A DNA stretch of 7,753 bases from an uncultured Oscillospiraceae bacterium. Its GTDB lineage: Bacteria > Bacillota > Clostridia > Oscillospirales > Oscillospiraceae. The position numbers were made by a program, and so were the translations under genes. This document shows positions 4,516 to 7,753 of this stretch, one piece after another. Within the stretch, counting starts at the first letter, position 1; every line of letters begins with the position of its first letter. The stretch lies in assembly GCA_900763995.1 (NCBI GenBank), contig CAAFMK010000095.1, positions 1 through 7,753 on the forward strand, in the 5' to 3' direction. The notes beneath the pieces were generated by a model. That model saw only the letters and a list, made by a program, of their open reading frames with translations, was not told the DNA's origin and searched no databases.

Positions 4516-5946
4516 TTAAGTCCGAACGGTATTTTCCAGCTTATCATCGTGCAGCACCTGGCCAAATCGGTTGCCTATAACAAAGGCAAGGAAGGAAATG
4601 GGCAGGGCGATGAGCAGTGCGTCGATCTGTCCACCCAGCACATCCCAGCTGATGGGGAAGTAGTAGAAGTACAGCCAGGAGACGCAGCCCAGCACAATGC
4701 TGGCCAGACCAGCTGCTTTGGTCTTTTTTCCATTGTACATGATTGCAGCCAGTACGGGAACAAACAGACCACACATACTTAGACTGTTGACGAACATAAA
4801 GGCATCGTAAACAAGAGGGAACTTGAAGGCGCTGAACAGTCCGATAGTACCAAATACGATACAGCATACACGGGTCATGTTGATGCTCTGACGGTCGGTC
4901 AGAGGGGTCTTGCGCAGGGGGTTGATGATGTCCCGGGAGACGATCTCGCCGCCGATTAGGAAGTAGGAGTCGATGGTGGAGATGATGGCGCCCATCAGGC
5001 CAAAGACAAACAGGCCACGGGCCACCACAGGAAGATGGGACAAGATCAGCTGAACATAGGCCACCTCGGGCTGGACAGACAGAGAGGGGTCAATGGCACG
5101 CAGGATAATGCCGGTGAAAATCAACACCACATCAAAGGACAGCCACAGGGAGAAGCACATCAGCATAGCCCGCTTACCAGTCTTGGCAGAGTTGGAGGCG
5201 GAGAAGCGCTGATAAAATGCGGGGTCTTTATAGACATTGACACACAGCAGAACCAGACAGATGGCACGGCCAACGGGAGTTCCGCCCAGGGGGGTCATCA
5301 TATCAGGGGCAGCAGCGGACAGGGTGGAGTCCAGACCGGCAAAGCCGCCCACCTCAAAGAAGATGTTGGGGAACACAGAGGCCACACAGGTGATCATGAC
5401 CAGGAAGAAAATCATATCGGTCACTGCCACGCCCATCAGGCCACCCAGACAGGTGATACCAGTGGCGATGATCACTACCACAGCGGCCACCAGGAACTTG
5501 TTGGTATCCCATGCGGCAGCGCCCACATAGCCAGTGGCGGCGATTTCAGCAATGGACAGACAGTTGACCACCAGCAAGATGGCACCGATGAAGGAGGCCA
5601 GACGGCCATAGTAGCGGTTGAGCAGCTCAGTCATGGTGGTGTTCACCTTGACTGAGATACGGGGGGCTACCCACAAAGCTAGGGGGAAGCGAACCAGGTG
5701 GGCACAGATCGACCAGATGAAAAAGGCCGACACACCCATTGAGGTGGCGTAGCCGATGGTACCAATGACACCGGCACCGCCGTACCAGGATGCGACCAGA
5801 GTACCAACTGCCAGTGACCAGGGCAGGGATTTGTTGGCCTGGTAGAAGCTGTCCATGTCCTGAGATGTTTTAGAGAAATATTTTCCGGCTAGAAATATAC
5901 CAACCACACACACAAATACGGTGATGTTATCTAAAAGGGTTAACAT
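4516..5946 (-). CDS. Sodium:solute symporter (SSS) family permease
   Basis: A 476-residue inner-membrane permease with about 12-13 helices, expected to couple solute uptake to sodium. SSS signatures, in order: ANKSLPW after helix 1 (about 37-43), GGAGVIGTIGYA (about 56-67), MTELLNRYYGR (about 105-115), DPAFYQRFSA (about 241-250) and STIDSYFLIGGEIVSRDI (about 323-340), where the Ser/Thr-rich segment corresponds to the family's sodium-site region. The ATG at 5946 is chosen because AGGAGG lies about seven bases upstream; an ATG at 5976 has no RBS. It follows the HAL-family lyase by 247 bases and precedes the small membrane protein. The substrate cannot be read from the sequence. The neighbour suggests histidine, ergothioneine or a related imidazole or betaine. 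Confidence 0.92.
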   Translation of the reverse strand: MLTLLDNITVFVCVVGIFLAGKYFSKTSQDMDSFYQANKSLPWSLAVGTLVASWYGGAGVIGTIGYATSMGVSAFFIWSICAHLVRFPLALWVAPRISVKVNTTMTELLNRYYGRLASFIGAILLVVNCLSIAEIAATGYVGAAAWDTNKFLVAAVVVIIATGITCLGGLMGVAVTDMIFFLVMITCVASVFPNIFFEVGGFAGLDSTLSAAAPDMMTPLGGTPVGRAICLVLLCVNVYKDPAFYQRFSASNSAKTGKRAMLMCFSLWLSFDVVLIFTGIILRAIDPSLSVQPEVAYVQLILSHLPVVARGLFVFGLMGAIISTIDSYFLIGGEIVSRDIINPLRKTPLTDRQSINMTRVCCIVFGTIGLFSAFKFPLVYDAFMFVNSLSMCGLFVPVLAAIMYNGKKTKAAGLASIVLGCVSWLYFYYFPISWDVLGGQIDALLIALPISFLAFVIGNRFGQVLHDDKLENTVRT

Positions 5947-6193
5947 ATATTCTCCTCCTATGTTGATGGTGTCCATATCCTGTACACTGTAAGTGGATCT
6001 TCAGGCCACTTCGGTATACGGATGGATGTATGATGTTATGGGAATATTGCATCATGCAGCAAGGGCGATGAAAAATTTCTCACCAGAAAAAGGCTTAAAT
6101 CCCAAGAAATCTGGGGCGGATTTTAAGAATTTATAGCGATCTAGTGGCGTGAAATTTCCGTAAAAGCTGCAGATGAAATTGTGCGGTGCTGCC
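5947..6193 (-). promoter_or_regulatory. Intergenic region with candidate regulatory palindromes
   Basis: This 247-base gap between the lyase and transporter genes holds three small inverted repeats. TGCAT-C-ATGCA is at 6048-6058. AAGTGG/CCACTT is at 5991-6011, with a nine-base spacer. AAATTTCT/AGAAATCT (6073-6080 with 6105-6112) is, in minus-strand RNA, an eight-pair stem followed by a few T residues and could be a weak terminator. I found no convincing -35/-10 pair, so separate expression of the transporter is possible but not shown. Confidence 0.3.
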
Positions 6194-7720
6194 TTAGAGC
6201 TCCAGTGTACCCACAGCCTTCTCCACAGCCTGGATGTAGGCTCCCTGTGCGATTTGGGCGGCGACTGCCTCGATATAGGGCTCCAGGGGGGCATCATTGT
6301 CCATGGTGGGCACCTGTGTCCGCAGCAGATCATAGACGGCACGGGTGCCAGGGGCACAGGTGTTGTCCTCATGGCAGTCCAGAGCCTGTCCATCACAGAT
6401 CAGCTCAATGGCCAGGATATAGCGCACCAGTGCAATGGCGTCATAGGCCTTTTTGGCTGCGTTGTATCCCATGCTGATGTAGTCCTCCTGATTGGCGCAG
6501 GTGGTCAGGTTGTCCACCACCGCAGGGTGGGCCATAATACGAAGCTCACCCATCAGGCCGGCCGCTGTGTACTGAATCATCATAAGGCCATTGTTGTACT
6601 GGGAATTTTTATTCAGGAAGGCGGGCAGTTCGCTGACCAGGCGGTTGAGCATACGGTCAATGCGGCTACAGGACATCTTTGCCAGATCAGTCAGGGCGAT
6701 AGTCAAGAAGTCTGAGGCCATGCCCAGATAGCTGCCATCGGCATTACAGCCCATCAGAGCCACAGGGGTGCCCTTCTCATCCTCAAAGATTAGGGGGTTG
6801 TCCACAGAGGAGTTGAGCTCAATGGACAAAACATCCAGCCCATCCAAAATAGCTTTTTTCACTGCGCCGTGGAGCTGAGGCATACACCGCAAGGACAGGG
6901 CATCCTGTACACGATAGCCCTTGTACTTCTCGATGATCGGGCTCTGCGCCAGAATCGCACGGATGTTGTTGGCTGTGGCTGTCTGCTGAGGGTGTGGACG
7001 GGCGGCCATAATTCTGGGGTCCATAGCCATCAAAGTCCCCTTCAGCACTTCCAGGGCAAAGGCACCAGAAATATCGGCGGTTTTCGCCAGGGTCATGGCA
7101 TCATAGAGAGCCAGGGCACTCAGGGCGGTCACAGAGGTAGTTCCAGACACAATGGTCAGGCCCTCCTTGGAGCTGAGTACTGTGGGCTCCAGACCAGCCC
7201 GGGCCAAGGCCTCTTTACCGGAGAGCAGCTCCCCCTGGTACCAGGCCTTGCCCTCTCCAATCAACACCATACCGATGTGGGCCTCCAGAGAGATATAACC
7301 CACAGAGCCATGACCAGGCACACGGGGGCAGATGTTTCGGTTGAGCAGCTCACGCAGAAGTTCCAATGTCTCCAAGCGAATACCAGTATGTCCTGAACCG
7401 AAGTGAACCAGCATCATAAACATCAGCGCACGGGTACACTCCTCATTGATGGGCTCTCCCACTGCACAGGTATGAGCCAGGATATTGTTGCGCTGGATAA
7501 TAATGCGATCCTCTTCTGGAATGAATTTTCTCCAGTTATCACCCAGTCCAGTGGTCAGGCCGTAAATGGAGGCCCCCTCCTTGCTGAACTGATCCACATG
7601 GCTGCGGCAGCGTTTTACCCGCTGTTCAAACTCCTCAGAAAATGTCACCTTTGCGTGGTGGCGTGCTACTGCGACCACATCTTCTAGGGTGGTAGTACCA
7701 CCCAAAACCACTTCCTCCAT
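6194..7720 (-). CDS. MIO-lacking HAL/PAL-family lyase, candidate ergothionase
   Basis: A 508-residue cytoplasmic enzyme of the aromatic amino acid ammonia-lyase superfamily, as long as bacterial HutH (about 510). Family landmarks are present: YGLTTGLG with Tyr53, the RNNILAH block, RVPGHGSVG (133-141), QDALSLRCMPQLHGA (272-285), SSVDNPLIF (304-312) and CANQEDYISMG (408-418). The Ala-Ser-Gly triad that cyclises to the MIO cofactor is absent: after GSVG comes YISLEAH (142-148), about three residues shorter than the usual ASGDLAPLAH. Asn of the usual NGTQ is Ser192 (SGTT), and the Tyr of QDAYS is Leu275. Ergothionase, which eliminates trimethylamine from ergothioneine, is as I recall a member of this fold that works by acid/base catalysis without MIO and occurs in gut bacteria, so it is the leading candidate. 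A classical histidine ammonia-lyase is unlikely. GAAAGGAG lies about nine bases before the ATG. Upstream context is cut off by the window edge. Confidence 0.85.
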   Translation of the reverse strand: MEEVVLGGTTTLEDVVAVARHHAKVTFSEEFEQRVKRCRSHVDQFSKEGASIYGLTTGLGDNWRKFIPEEDRIIIQRNNILAHTCAVGEPINEECTRALMFMMLVHFGSGHTGIRLETLELLRELLNRNICPRVPGHGSVGYISLEAHIGMVLIGEGKAWYQGELLSGKEALARAGLEPTVLSSKEGLTIVSGTTSVTALSALALYDAMTLAKTADISGAFALEVLKGTLMAMDPRIMAARPHPQQTATANNIRAILAQSPIIEKYKGYRVQDALSLRCMPQLHGAVKKAILDGLDVLSIELNSSVDNPLIFEDEKGTPVALMGCNADGSYLGMASDFLTIALTDLAKMSCSRIDRMLNRLVSELPAFLNKNSQYNNGLMMIQYTAAGLMGELRIMAHPAVVDNLTTCANQEDYISMGYNAAKKAYDAIALVRYILAIELICDGQALDCHEDNTCAPGTRAVYDLLRTQVPTMDNDAPLEPYIEAVAAQIAQGAYIQAVEKAVGTLEL

Positions 7721-7753
7721 ATGTGCAGGCTCCTTTCTACGCTACATCGGTAC

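Noticed and set aside
5035..5655. Plus-strand open frame of 206 codons
   Set aside because: It is antisense to the SSS permease, its product is Gly/His/Gln-rich, and it has no RBS or family features; a shadow of the real gene.
6173..7396. Plus-strand open frames opposite the lyase gene
   Set aside because: The antisense of a well-aligned HAL-family gene; composition is that of complementary codons.
6194..7720. Classical histidine ammonia-lyase (hutH) assignment
   Set aside because: The Ala-Ser-Gly MIO triad and the Asn and Tyr active-site residues are replaced, and no urocanase or other hut gene is in the window.
1..7753. CRISPR array, insertion sequence or prophage genes
   Set aside because: No regularly spaced repeats, transposase motifs or phage structural genes were found on either strand.

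Overview
The window looks like chromosomal DNA from an anaerobic gut Clostridia species, probably near Oscillospiraceae (Flavonifractor/Lawsonibacter-like). The basis is strong AGGAGG-type ribosome binding sites, a consensus sigma-A promoter, and tRNAs that encode their own CCA ends. The taxon is my inference from style; no marker gene is present. I see no transposase, integrase, CRISPR array or rRNA.

Left part (1-2140). A minus-strand gene encodes a short, single-domain Clp/Hsp100-like AAA+ ATPase with an unrecognised N-terminal third; stem-loops follow it. Divergent from it, behind an extended -10 promoter, is a single-domain bacteriohemerythrin with all seven iron ligands, closed by a bidirectional terminator.

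Centre (2139-3617). A minus-strand cluster holds a possible zinc-knuckle frame with no usable start, a 77-residue helical protein and a 106-residue protein consisting mainly of a sigma-70 region 4 helix-turn-helix. These are joined by a 4-base ATGA overlap and a 20-base overlap. A perfect TTGACA-17-TATAAT promoter on the plus strand drives tRNA-Thr(TGT) and tRNA-Tyr(GTA), followed by a terminator. The next ~500 bases are mostly non-coding: several stem-loops and one possible 53-residue ORF.

Right part (3618-7753), all minus strand. The order of transcription is a HAL/PAL-family enzyme, a sodium:solute symporter (SSS) family transporter, a small two-helix membrane protein, and a 180-residue protein of unknown function with an internal duplication. 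The HAL-family enzyme is the most notable gene. It keeps the fold's landmarks but lacks the Ala-Ser-Gly triad that forms the MIO cofactor, and it differs at other active-site positions. From family knowledge the best candidate is ergothionase, the MIO-independent lyase that releases trimethylamine from ergothioneine. The adjacent transporter would then plausibly import ergothioneine or a related compound. This functional assignment is inference; the absence of the MIO triad is read directly from the sequence.
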